The translations under genes and the position numbers were made by a program. Source: Marsupella aquatica (lineage: Eukaryota > Marchantiophyta). From it: DNA of 64,000 nt. How positions within the stretch are numbered: position 1 is the first letter of the stretch; each line of letters starts with the position of its first letter. The DNA is taken from contig OZ316892.1 in the NCBI GenBank assembly GCA_973895155.1, positions 30,814,001 to 30,878,000 on the forward strand, in the 5' to 3' direction. Of the stretch, positions 23,827-34,974 are shown piece by piece. The notes under the pieces are model-generated. The model did not search any database, was not told the origin of the DNA, and was given only the letters and a program-made list of their open reading frames with translations.

Positions 23827-23843
23827 TGGCGCTAGATGGAGGG
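23827..23843 (+). promoter_or_regulatory. Primer binding site of the gypsy-type element
   Basis: TGGCGCTAGATGGAGGG lies four bases after the LTR end. TGGCGC-starting primer sites are typical of plant Ty3/gypsy Tat/Athila-type elements. The pairing tRNA was not determined. Confidence 0.75.
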
Positions 23844-23890
23844 GGCATTTCTTAAGCCGTGAGATATGAAGATAGGAAGAAGTGTAGGTA

Positions 23891-24770
23891 ATGACTGAAC
23901 CTACGCCAAGGGAAGAAAGAGCGATTCAACGGGAGAGAGCTCGTTTGCAGCAGCTCGCCGGGTGGCATGATACACAGCGACTGAGAGGGGCAAAAAGAGC
24001 TAGTAGCTTCGTAACTGAAAGTGGCATTGAAGAAGACATACCAGAAGAAGAGTCGGCAAGGAGAAGTGAGTCTCCAACCGACATGGGGGAACCAAAGGCA
24101 CGGCCAGACGAGAGGCCAGGGACCAGACTGAGCCAACGGTCGCGCATTCATTACAAGGCCTTTCATGGAAGAGGAGATGAGGATCCGGACGAATGGTTGG
24201 ATGACTTTGAAGGAACCGCTGCAGCAAATGGAGAATCGGCCATCAAGATGCAGATTTTCCCGGCCTGTTCAAGGGTGAGGCTAGGCCCTGGTACAGAGCA
24301 TTGGATGTGGAAGATCAAGCCATCTAGCATACCTTCAAATCACTATTTGTCAAAGAGTTTCGACCCATTGGAACTTCAGAGTTAGCAGTGCTGAAGTTGG
24401 GACGACTTCGGTTCAAGGAGAACAAATCCTTCAGAAAGTTCTTGCAATGCTTCCAAAAGCTGGTAAGACGTACAAAGACCAATGCATCTGAAGGTATGCA
24501 ACTTCAATGGTTAGTGAATGCTTTGCCACAGAAGATGAGTTTTGCAATTAGGAAGGAGAACCCAGAGACTTTAGCCGAGGCAATTAGAGATATTCAATTA
24601 TACATTAATGCGGACATCACAAGCCGGGAGAAATAGCTCAAGTCTGAGAGTTCCTCATCGGAGGAGGGATCACCCCATAAGAAAAAAGATAAGAAAAAGA
24701 AACATTCTAAGAAGTCAAGAAGTGATAACTCAAGCTCGGATAGTGGAAGTAGCAAGAGTGAGTCATCTTT
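23891..24770 (+). pseudogene. Ty3/gypsy gag fragment
   Basis: The frame starts MTEPTPREERAIQRERARL at 23891. It carries the gag-type segment HYKAFHGRGDEDPDEWLDDFE, and after a frame break near 24250-24390 continues with LGRLRFKENKSFRKFLQCFQK and LVNALPQKMSFAIRKENPET (24388-24636), matching the retrotransposon capsid pattern. A Ser/Lys-rich tail follows until the LINE poly(T) at about 24769. Protease, reverse transcriptase and integrase of this element are not seen after the LINE. It is truncated and frameshifted. Confidence 0.82.
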
Positions 24771-25127
24771 TTTTAATTTTTTTTTTAATTTTAAAATTAA
24801 ACATTTATTCCGCGTGAACCCCATGGATGGGGGGAACCAGCAGGCCCAAGGGCAATAGAAGCCAGAAAGGCCAAGAAGAACACATAAAGCCAACAGGCGA
24901 GTGTACTTGAGAGTCAAGAAAAAGTGCCACACAATCCAAAGCCTACAGTCTTCTCAGGAGCACCTACCAATCCCAGAGCAGTACCCTAATCAAAAACCTC
25001 CAACCGGGTTGCAGATTGCCCAGTCCATAAAACGGGAAAGATCCCAACAGTCACCAGCCCACAAACAGTAGGCACCCCATCTCCATCTGTCAACAGAATC
25101 TACCAGCCCCACAGCCATCTAGCAAGC

Positions 25128-28100
25128 CTATGTAGCAAATCTAATTCCCCTTTGTGAAATCAAACAAGCCCTGATGTTCCCTACCAACTCCTTGGCACGG
25201 AGAAGTCGGGTGTGTTTCCTGCTTGGAGGAGAAGATCTCCCAGCCGCCAATAACATGTCATTTACCTCAAATAAAACCAATGAAAGATCGAAGCTTCTTC
25301 TCTTCCTATGATCAAATGTCTGCTCATTTCTGCCCAGCCATAACGTCCACAAGACCTGAAATAGAATACAGGCCTTCAGTGTGCTAACACAATCCCTCCC
25401 CACAGTGGAGTCCAGCAAGCGGAGAAGAGCCAAAATAGGCCAGTTGAACCATCCAGCTAGACAGTCCTGTGTTACCTGCCAGCAACGCCAAGCATGTCTG
25501 CACTCAAAAAAGATATGAGAAATTGATTCCCAAGCATCATGACCCAGCAGACATCGTCTGTTTCCTTTCCCAATTTTCAATGCCCGCACTCTAGAGAACA
25601 GACCCTGCGCAGTGATCCTCCATATAAAGATCTTGGCACGTGTAGAGATATCAAGTGTCCATAAATTGAGCCATAACTTACTCCATTCTCTCTCTGTCCT
25701 AGTACCTCCCCAGATCCTATTGAGTCGATTCATCTCCGAACCTTTTGGCCTAAACAATTGATAGATCCTCCTGTTATCAAGCCTAAACATTCTCAGCCTA
25801 TCTTCACTGTCAATCCAACGCCATGAAGCAGGTCTAGTAAGTCTAGTAGAAGCCCCAGCCAAACAAGTCCTAGCAGAAGAGATCACTCCAATCACCTCCA
25901 TACAAAGGGTTCTGAGTGCCTGATCAATTCCACGAATCCTGTCCAATCGTTCTGCCACCGAGATCCAACATCTCTTACTCCCTGACCATAGTGCATCAAC
26001 TCTCTTAAGGCCAATACGGCCACAGACCTCAACAACCGAGTTCAGACAGTCCTCCGGTAGAGATTGAAATCCTTCCAGACATTTGATCAGTTCAGAAAAA
26101 CCCCAGTGCCCTGGGATAGCTCCATCCCGAGGGCAAAAAACCAAGAATAACCTAAGTGGTTCCCAAGCCTTCCATAGACTCCCAGTATACCTCAATTTAC
26201 CAAAATTTGCTGGTGAACAAAGTAAAATCCTATCTATCATTGAATAGCCATTTCTTCTAATATTCTTATAATTTTTCCACTTAGCCAAACAAAGATTAGC
26301 CCCAAAAAGCAGGGCCCACTCTGTAGTGGTCCAAAGCTTTAGTAAACCACTAACACAGCAAAGCATCCGAATGGACCTGAAAGTCCATGAAGCCTAAACC
26401 GCCCATCACCTTGGGTCGAGTCAAGGTACCCCAGGCCACCAGCGGGACCTTCCTCCCACCAGCCGAATTATAGCCCCAAAGAAAGTTACGACAAAGCGTT
26501 GTCATCTTTTTCCCTAGTGCTACAGAGGACTTTAGAAACATCATATGATAAATTGGTATTGCCTGCAGCACATGTTTAACCAGTAGAGCTCGCCCGGTGA
26601 ACAATAGAAGTCGAGTAGTCCAACATGACAACCTAAGCGCAATTTTATCCAAACAAAAGTCATGCAGTTTAGTTGTTAAAAGGTCCCAGCCAAAGGGAGC
26701 CCCCAGATACCGTTGCACCTCCCCAGATCCACTGATAGTATACCCAGATTGAGCCAGCCACTCAAGTATCACCTCAAGCGCCAAAGGTATTATCACTGAC
26801 TTGCGGAGGTTCAGGCGAGCCCCGGAGGCCAACTCATAGACAGCCAGCGCATCCCTAGTTTGAACAAAAGCCACCTCTGTGGCCGGTATAACCATACCCA
26901 GGTCATCCGCAAACAATCGATAGCAGAGAGTCATTCCAGGTGTAATCTGAATTCCACTAAGTCTTCTTGATTTAATCTCAGCATCCAGAAAGTCCATCAG
27001 AGGTTGCATAGAGATGGCGAACAGCAGAGGTGCGAGCGGGCAGCCCTGTCTCACCCCCCGTAGCAACGACACCTCCCCTGAGAACATTCCATTTACATGG
27101 ATCCGAGAAGCAGAATTGCTTAATAGACCCTTCACCAGCAAAATAAAATGTGCGCTCAGCCCAAGTAGGTGCATTGTCTCCCAGATATAAGAGTGACTGA
27201 CTCGATCAAAGGCCTTCTCAAAGTCCAATTTCAGAAAAAGGGACTCACATTTGTTATGCTTAACCCAATCCTCTGTAAGCCATGCAATAGAAATATTCTC
27301 AAGAATATGTCTCCCCGGAATGAATCCAGTCTGCTGCACACTGATAAGGGAAGGGAGCAGCACTTTCAACCTCACAGCCAGCAGTTTAGCAATGATCTTG
27401 TATACAGTGTTTAGCATCGTGAGTGGCCTCCAGTCTTTCAGTCTTCTCTTATCAGGCTTCTTGGGGATGAATTTGATTATCCCCAACTTGATAGAGCAAG
27501 CCAGATCCCCATTCACCCAAAAAGCCTCTATCATTCTCATCATGTCATCCTTCATAAAGGACCAGCATCATATGAAAACCTCAATTGTGAGGCCATCAGG
27601 CCCGGGGGCCTTATCCGCAGGTAGCATCCAAATTGTCTCTTCCACCTCTTTAAGTAAAGGAAGGGCCTCCAGTAGCCTCGATTGTGCCTCAGTCAATGCC
27701 TTCCTGGTATTTCCTAATAGCCGTTGTCGTGCCTCCCTTACCGCCCGAGCTTCAGACTCAGAAGACCCCTCAGGAGCAAAGAGCAAAGAGCATTGCTTCT
27801 TGACCTCAAGCAGTACGTCCATCTCAGAAGAGAGCGTTGTCCCGTCTTCCAAGAGCAACGAAGGCATTGCCTCCCTACTGCGCTTAGCTCTAACCGTCGC
27901 AAAATAGAAGCAAGAGGGCTCATCACCCTCCCCAAGCCACTTGATTCTTGCCAATCTTTGCCCTAGTTGAGCCTCATCCTGTTCTGCAATTCTCATCTCA
28001 TCCTCTACCGTTAAAAAATCTTTAAGCATTGTTTCCGAGTACTCGCCCATCATTGCCACCTTCAGCGATCTAAGTTTGTCTCTAATAGCCTCTAGAGCCA

Positions 28101-29049
28101 CTGTTTTGTCCATTGGGGTACCTTGAATTCTTTTCAGGCACTCATAGAGTCTCTTTTTTGCTTGAACAAATCTCAGATGTGGGTCAGTAACCAGCAGGTT
28201 TCCATCTTCCCAAGCAGCACGCAGTTGATTCCAATTTTCCTCTGATTGTAAGAACGCAGGATTTGCTTTAAAGTACAATGATTTCCTGCTTACCCCAGCT
28301 TCTTCTATCCGTGCCATTTGAATTTCTACCAGCACAGGATCATGATCAGACAGAGCAGAACCACCATCATGCCTAACCATGATAAGCCGCCCAAGCCACC
28401 ATCCTTGCTCACTGAAGTAGAATCGATCCAGACAAGATTGCATTACCCTCCCAAAACGAGTTTTCCGCCATGTAAACCGAGAGCCTGTAACTTCTCCCAG
28501 AATATTCACCGCATCCTCCAAATCAAGCCGCAATTTCAGAAATCGCTAGAACTCCAATTCACGCCCCCGAAGGAGTGGGGAGGCCCCAGTCGAATCCTCC
28601 CCACCTTCAATCATATTGAAATCTCCACATAGAATCCATCTATCATGCGGGAGTACCTCCTTAATTTCATTCCAGAGTAGGACATGCTCACGAGAACTAT
28701 TCGGAGCATAGATACTCATCAACCCAAAGTTCCCTTTCTCATGCTCCACCTGTACCCACACTGCTCTGCCCTTATCCACCTGTCCAGTAGCAATAACCTT
28801 CAATGATGGATGCATCATAATAGCTGAACCTCCCTTCCCCTCGTCAGGAGCAGATGAGAAACATTGATATCCCGAAAAAATAGTCCGCAATGCAAGATCC
28901 AAACGAAATTGATCAGCTTTCACCTCCTGTAATGCCAATGCCATCAGTGGACAATGGAGAGAACGAATCCAGTCCTTCACAATGTGCTTCCGATTAGGAT
29001 CACACAGCCCACAAACATTCCAGGAGGCAAAAGTCCACGAAGGATCCAT
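25128..29049 (-). pseudogene. LINE ORF2: endonuclease / reverse transcriptase
   Basis: Starts MDPSWTFASWNVCGL, the N-terminus of an APE-type endonuclease, with ALQEVKAD, SIYAPNSSREH and WILCGDFNMIEGG; after an in-frame TAG (about 28544) SDHDPVLVEI completes the endonuclease. The reverse transcriptase follows: ADKAPGPDGLT, FIPGRHILENI, LKLDFEKAFDRVSH, RGVRQGCPLAPLLFAI and the catalytic LFADDLGMVI. A TGA interrupts at about 27568 and a frameshift occurs near 26360. The C-terminus has the zf-RVT-like segment IFIWRITAQGLFSRVRALK with CLLGHDAWESISHIFFEC. Length fits a plant L1 ORF2. Three lesions make it inactive. Confidence 0.9.
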
Positions 29050-29082
29050 TCCTCACTCGACCCCAAGGCCCCGGGTGGTCCC

Positions 29083-29919
29083 TCACAACCTCGGAAAGTA
29101 GCCACTACTCGGAGGGGTATCCATCACAAGGGGCATCATCTCCTCCCGCCCCTTAGAGTCCAATGCACGTTCTTCCTTGCCTCTAACAGTACTCATCTCT
29201 CCACTCACTTTAGCCATCCTCACTACCCTATTCCTTCCTTCCTCCACTCCACTCGCCTGGTCAATCATCATCACTCCCCCTTCACCCTGCATTAGCGAAG
29301 GTTCAAAATGTAAGGAACGCTGTTTCTTGGGTTCTTTCTTCCCTTTATGTTTCTTCTCAACCGGTGGAGTTCTTCTTTCTAATTTCCGTGCTCGTTCCTT
29401 TTTCAATTGGCTTTTTGAAATGTACTTTTCATACTCTGAGAGCTCCAACTCAAATTCCCCATGATAAGACAATCTCTCATCCATCCCAGCTTCCTCAGTA
29501 ATGTTCCCCCCTGATAAAGTAGCAACCTCCATCATAGCCTCAACCGCTGCAATAGATTCCTCCACAGTAGCAGAGCGGCTAGGTTCACTCAGACTCTCAG
29601 CAATCCCTCCTGAAGTAGCCAGCAAACATCCAGTTCCCTCCCCCAGAGTCAGCCATTGAGAGTCAATTACAATCAAGGGGGGCAAAATAATTTGCCCAGT
29701 CAGAGGCACCACAACAATCAATGATGGTGGTTCCCCAAGCAAGGACAACCCTCCAGCCAAAATCTCCTGTGTCGCATTCCTTCCCAAATCAAAGGCAGCC
29801 TCAATCCGGGTAGCCCATCCCACAGGCATCGTCTTTGCAATTCCAACTCCAGAACCCAAATCCCTTTCTAAAGGCACCGACAAGTGCTCTTCCTCCTTGA
29901 CAAGTACTTTTGACAACAT
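29083..29919 (-). pseudogene. LINE ORF1 C-terminal part
   Basis: A 278-codon frame directly upstream of ORF2 in the same orientation. It is Glu/Gly/Ser-rich with ELSEYEKYISKSQLKKERA and a basic KHKGKKEPKKQRS. Plant L1 ORF1 proteins end in such a charged linker after a DUF4283/zinc-knuckle region. The knuckle is not visible, so the N-terminal part is missing or altered. Confidence 0.55.
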
Positions 29920-30013
29920 AAGTTTGTCTTTCCCTCAATTTAATCTGTGCTCTTTCTTTCTTTTGAGGTCGGCTTTTCCTTACCATAACTTGAGAATACT
30001 CCCTCTTCCTCTT

Positions 30014-30181
30014 CTAAGCACCACTTAATCTTTCTCTCTTGGCCTTAGCCTTCTTCCTTCTTTCCAGGATTATGGAGAGGTTTTCTTCTTCAACTCTTTC
30101 CCTAAATACAACTGGTGCATTTTCCACCGTGTAAGGTCGAATCTCTAGCCTTGGAATGGCCCATTCTCCAGTGGGGTCCAT
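30014..30181 (-). pseudogene. Gypsy gag N-terminal fragment
   Basis: ATG at 30181 gives MDPTGEWAIPRLEIRPYT followed by a charged region. It lies about 95 bp downstream (minus strand) of a primer binding site and an LTR, the expected place for gag. It ends at a stop at 30014, and similarity fades into the LINE junction. Confidence 0.5.
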
Positions 30182-30274
30182 GATAACAATTATCAATGTG
30201 TTTTGTTCCAAAACCTTACAAATTCAATCCTTCATTTGGCATTCCCTGCCTGTACTTCAAATCAACCTTGATTT

Positions 30275-30294
30275 GTTCCCCGGCAGCGGCGCCA
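30275..30294 (-). promoter_or_regulatory. Primer binding site (Athila/Tat-type)
   Basis: The minus strand reads TGGCGCCGCTGCCGGGGAAC just after the LTR end at 30304. This is nearly the classic TGGCGCCGTTGCCGGGG primer site of plant Athila/Tat gypsy elements and fixes the orientation of the adjacent LTR. Confidence 0.85.
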
Positions 30295-31159
30295 AAAATC
30301 TCATGTAGTTTGCTATGAAGAACCAAAAACACACTTAAAGGTCTTCAAACTCGGTATTCGTTCCCGTAAAGAACAAGATGGGGTTGATTTGATACATAAA
30401 AACACAAATGAGAGTTTAAGAACTCTCTTTAACACATAGTAATCAGGATTGATTACTTTACTAAGGTATTTTGAAGATCGCTCCACAGCGGTGAGTGGTT
30501 TTTAATGACAACTCAGCATCATGTAACCATAAATTAATGAAAAGGAAATGATTAACAAAACACAAGGAAAAATATCTCAAAGTATGCTAAGGGAGTCTGG
30601 AATAGACCAAGGTTACTCCTTAGACATAAGTCAAAATGAAAAGACTTAAGGATTCAAATCCATATTGCTTTTCAGATCTAAATTGCTTACTAGAGTACCT
30701 TTTAAAATGTCGTCAACATGTCTTACCCTTTCTTTCTAAGTGGTACTCAGATAAGATCTAAAAGGTAGCTACTTCAACATTTAGGTGGTACTAAGCAACA
30801 TGAAAGAAAATCCATCAATTTCAATAAGACTTAAACTCAGTGAGTTAACTCCAAGAACTCGGGAGATTGTAATGAGTCACCCAAAGAGGAATCTGTCATC
30901 ACAACTCAAAAGATTTACACAACTGGAATTTTACTTCCCATGATTTATTCAAAGGATTAAATCACAAGAAGGAGGAAAGTCTTCTCCTGGTGTCAAGCTT
31001 GATCTTGAACTCTTAACATTCATGATCAACTGGCAGAACACCAAGGAAAGGCAAAAATTGCTCAACTTTACCATCATCTACACTAGTGGTAGAGGGGTCT
31101 TATAGTAAAAATCTACTGAGTGAGAGGTCACAGGGTCGAAGAGACATGCCTCTTCATAC

Positions 31160-31335
31160 CCCTCAAAATTTTAAAATGGCGATTCAGTAAGTGAAAAGCC
31201 GGAAAAATGGCTAAGTATGAACTCGTAACTAGTAAATTATTAACTCGTAATCGGCTGTCTATCGGAACTCGTAATCGGAAACTAGTAACTCTTAAACTAG
31301 TAAAAGCTAAGTCGTAACTCGTAATTGCGATAAAG
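31160..31335 (+). repeat. ACTCGTAAC/ACTAGTAA repeat cluster (3' side)
   Basis: Multiple units such as AACTCGTAACTAGTAA, ACTCGTAATCGG and GTCGTAACTCGTAAT downstream of the frame in the 30-34 kb LTR. They recur upstream of the frame at 34075-34280, so the motif brackets the coding part. Confidence 0.8.
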
Positions 31336-31523
31336 TAAAGACTTGATGAATTCAACTATTTTTAACTTCCTAACTATAAGTCAGAAAACTCTGCGATTTT
31401 GCCAGGAGGTTTTCCTAGGTACAGACTATACACTAAAGAAGTATGACAGCTTCCAAAGCTCTAGAATGCATTTCTAAAAATCAGATAAGATGCACTACTC
31501 TAAAAACTAACTAAAAGACTTCT

Positions 31524-33956
31524 TCAAGCTTGTTGTCGGATGTCGTCGGGTTCCAGCAACTCCACAAGGGTAACAATTTGGTTCTGAGTAACCTCTATCA
31601 GCTCAGCTTGGCGTGGGGATCCTCTGGAATATGGTAGGCACCTCAGTTGTCTCTCAGGATACATCAAAGGCATCCTCTTCATCAAATAACATGAATCAAT
31701 ACGAAGGGCTTCTCTGTATATCCCGATCACATCATAGTTGTTGCAGGTAGCAGCATATACTTGGGGATAATGGTACAGGAACTCATCACTACTCATCATC
31801 CTGGAATAGAAGGGTCGAAGTCTCCATCTGACATCTCTGAAGTATCGGTTGAATTCAGCTAGAGTCTGAGAAGTGACATTATTCCAGATCCTCTGTTTCT
31901 CAGCCAATGTACTGGTTGAAACAAGGGTAACCTTAGGTCCTTGTGGTATGTAATCGTGTTGTAGAGTAGTAGACTTCTTGCTCTGCATCAGGAAGGAAAC
32001 CACAAAATCCAAGGCATAGGCTGCAAAGTTTCCAAAGTATGCCAGAACTAAGTCTGAATCCTCTACCTCTACATCACCTTGGAGTAGCATCATAGCAAGA
32101 ATAGGCCGAAAGTATATTGAGTCAATCCAGAACTCATCAAATTGTGCCATTTCCACTCTAGAAGTACCAAGACACCTAAGATCGAAGATGTAGCTTGCCT
32201 CAGTCTTCTTTAGATAGTAGTATCTCCAGAACTCTCCAACCGGTGGTCTGTTGGCCTGCATTATTTTGCAAGTGGTGGCATACCTGTGCACTTCTGACTG
32301 AGGACGTCTAGGGTACCTGCTTTCGATAGTAGCATTCCGAGGTGTTTGAGTAGATGAAGTGACAACTGCTACTAAGTCTGGATTGGATCTTAAGGCAGTA
32401 TCAACATCTTCAAATCCCTGCCTTGGGGATGACTCAAGAGAATTATCATAAGATCTATAAGTTTCACCATCTGAGGGTGGATCAGAGTCTTCAGGTAGAT
32501 CTTTTCTGTCAAAAGGGTGCTCATATTGTGACCGATTGTAGGTGGGTCCTTCTGTGGGTTCGTAGTTGGAATCAGGGCTGTAAGGTTGCAAACCTGGGCT
32601 AGGAGTAGGACTAGCAGTTGGACATTGTTGGATCAAGTTGCGGACCACAGATGCCATCTGTCGAGGTTCACACTGTAGTAGTTCTAACAAGTCATCCACA
32701 ATGGCCACACAGCTGATACTATCTGTTACTGGAATAGGCTCACTTGTTTCTAGGGGAGGGGGGTGTACAGTGACAGGAGTACAGATCACAAATTCCATTG
32801 GTGCTGGTTCTCTTGGGGGAGAGGTCATTCTGACAGGACTTAGCTGATCATGAAATGGTGATCTCAAACTAACAGCCTCCATTCTCAAATTATTAACAGC
32901 GTCATATAGTCCATCATTACTGCAACTGAGGAGAGATGTCAACTTATCAATAAGCTACTGATTCGACTCTGCCTTCGAAGGAGTGGAGGAGTTGGTCCTT
33001 AGGTTGACAGTTGCAAGAGCCAGTTCAGCAACGTCGGCTGATTGCTCAGGAGAATCTCTGTCTTCTCCAGCTCCAGGTTGATCTCTCATATTAACTCTTG
33101 GTGAATACACCACGTTATGCAGATGGTGTCGAACCAGCTCTAAGTTATGAGCAGGTGTCCTATCTAACTCCATCTCAGCATCCACATTCTGATCATGAGA
33201 ATCCAGGGGAACAGCATCCACTGGTTCTTCCATACTTAGGTCTTCTTCAATGCCTAACTCAATCAGGAGCAGCCCTCTTTCCGTTTTCTCCTCTGGATAT
33301 AAACAATCATAAGCATGATAGAGTTGAGACAAATAAATCTGCAGACGAGTGGGTCTACCTGCCTTCATGGTCCTCACCTGATCCTTCATCACATTGAAAA
33401 TTAGTAGGGCCCAATTCACCTGGACAGATCCACTGTGTGCGGCTACAATTGTATTCACCAAAGCCACTGGACAGATGGTTGGCTTCTTCGGGTGTAGAAT
33501 GGGTACTAGAAATTCCAGAAGCACTCTCAAATCTGGATAAATACACTGTGTTAAATTCCAGCCATTGGTGAGATTGCGAGTCCCAGAGAAGTAAGGTGTA
33601 GATAAATCTTTCTTCTTCGAATACAATCCTTCTCCTTCTGAAGGGCAGCGGAAGGCATAAGCAATTTGTTCCACAGTCCATAAGCTGGGTCGAGCTCGAA
33701 TAGTCTGTCGAAATTCAGGAGCAAGCACTGACCCCTTTACAAAATCCTGCAAATATGTGTCGAGCTCTACTTCCCAAGGAACGGCAAGTAGATGCTGCAA
33801 ACCTAGCTGCTGTAAGGAAGTCCGTAAATTTGCATAGCTATCGGGCGCTGGCGGAATTTGGGCGACTATGCTCTTAGGAATTGCCAGAGTGTCAACTCGG
33901 TACTGTTCATCAATGCCGAGGTTTGCCATAGCTCTCATCCGATATGTTGAGTGCAC
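31524..33956 (-). pseudogene. LTR-internal ORF, about 810 codons, one in-frame stop
   Basis: One frame runs from 33956 to 31524, broken only by TAG at about 32955. The first 330 residues hold FRQTIRARPSLWTVEQIAYAF, PYFSGTRNLTNGWNLTQC, LLEFLVPILHPKKP and VNWALLIFNVMKDQV. The frame at 49954 has the same skeleton (F..T.RARP..WT, YF.G....GW..NQC, FLVP..P.KP, V.WA), so the two are divergent homologues. The second half (from 32942) is Ser/Pro-rich, then has FWRYYYLKKTEASYIFDL and FGNFAAYALDFVVSFLM, and no catalytic motif I know. It lies sense to the LTR. No function assigned. Confidence 0.7.
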
Positions 33957-34074
33957 TAAGGAGTGGGGAAGCTGGTAGAATCAACAGAGGTGGCAGGAAT
34001 TAAGTTAGGAGTGAGCGCCCGAAGTCTAATTTGCCTTTTCTTCAATTCGCGTTCGCCATCCCGTTGCTAAGTCC

Positions 34075-34280
34075 CGTTGGAAGTAGCCGTAAGACGTCGC
34101 GATCATCGGTCGCCAACTCGTAAAGCCCTAACTAGTAAGTCGTAACTAGTATACTCGTAACTAGTATACTATCGCAACCCCGTAACTCATAACTTGTAAC
34201 TCGTAACTAGTAACTCGTAACTAGTAACTGGAGTTTACTCGTAAACTTACTTTAAACTTGGGAACCGTAACTTGTAGACA
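34075..34280 (+). repeat. ACTCGTAAC/ACTAGTAA repeat cluster (5' side)
   Basis: Dense units of CTCGTAACTAGTA, with CTAGTATACTCGTAACTAGT and AACTCGTAACTAGTAACTCG, near the 5' end of the same LTR. The cores ACTAGT and parts of the longer unit are self-complementary. Confidence 0.85.
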
Positions 34281-34308
34281 GAATGCTATCTCCGTTCTGT
34301 TATCAACA

Positions 34309-34969
34309 ATTAGAGGTTAAACCCCATAAAAAATTTAAAAATTTTCAGTTTCTTCATGATTTTGGAAATACCCACTACTTACAGACCCTTCCGCAATTTT
34401 CTTAAGAATGTCAATGCATTCCTCAGGAATATCACCCTCCTCCGCCGTTCCCTGATTAGATCTACTGGGTAGCAGCGCTCTAGTGTGCAGCCAACTCCAG
34501 CACCAAGAGGACGGTCCATTCCACAAAAACCATCCCCCATAGGGATCGCCCCCCGACTCCAACTGGGAGAGGTCGTCGATGGGCAACCGGAGCACCCCAA
34601 AAGTCTGTAGGACGAAAAGTTCCGGCTTGCTCACATTCTTCCGCAGCTTCCAAATTCCTTTGTATTGCTTCTTGTCTTTCGTCCCACTGTTCAATCTCAA
34701 CATCAATTACATCCCTCTCAACAAGGGGCGCGTTCACATCCAAGGAAATCCAGCCAAGAGGAAGAGTCAGATAAGACGATTCTCTAGCACAGGTGGGCTC
34801 GTAAGCACATACGTCCTGACGGGAGAAGATCCTACGGCCTCCACCCCCATCCAGGTATTGTCCACCGGGGTCCGCTAGTCATCTCGTTGCAGATCGAGAA
34901 TGATTCATTGCTCCACGTCCACCAGCAATCCTGCCAGGGCCCCATTCCCTATTTGGAAGCGCCTCGCGC
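34309..34969 (-). other. Unidentified coding-like fragment
   Basis: On the minus strand a frame through about 34480-34860 reads YLDGGGGRRIFSRQDVCAYE, then ISLDVNAPLVERDVIDVEIE and RNLEAAEECEQAGTFRP. It ends in the A'-LTR side and continues across the E insertion site (34970/39335). It is the pre-insertion sequence of solo LTR E. Not recognised; it may be a decayed gene or part of another element. Confidence 0.3.
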
Positions 34970-34974
34970 ATACG

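Larger units (their letters stand above)
24766..29990 (-). mobile_element. L1-type LINE retrotransposon
   Basis: On the minus strand it comprises part of ORF1, then ORF2 with endonuclease and reverse transcriptase, then a 3' UTR ending in an A-rich tail (T-rich at 24769-24802 on the plus strand). The left junction lies in gypsy gag. The right junction is unclear: sequence beyond about 29990 belongs to a different, minus-oriented gypsy gag, and no matching target duplication was found. The LINE is therefore either rearranged or 5' truncated. Confidence 0.85.
30304..34308 (-). mobile_element. 5' LTR (about 4.0 kb) of a second gypsy-type family, ORF-bearing
   Basis: The 3' end is set by the primer binding site; the minus strand ends in CTACA. 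A plausible 5' start is TGTTGATAACAG at 34308. Inside are a long frame (31524-33956) and ACTCGTAACTAGT-type repeats on both sides of it. The 3' kilobase is recognisably related to 48098-49100: shared CTCGG(T/A)ATTCG, AACAAAACACAA, a GTCAACATG block and GGGGTCTTATA. Because it is a 5' LTR, no target duplication can be tested here. Confidence 0.7.

Noticed and set aside
23828-23834. GGCGCTA as a further MULE palindrome half-site
   Set aside because: It is part of the gypsy primer binding site; no second arm is present.
29801-29986. Separate basic protein at the LINE 5' end
   Set aside because: It overlaps ORF1 in another frame and spans the uncertain junction with the gypsy gag; no support as a gene.
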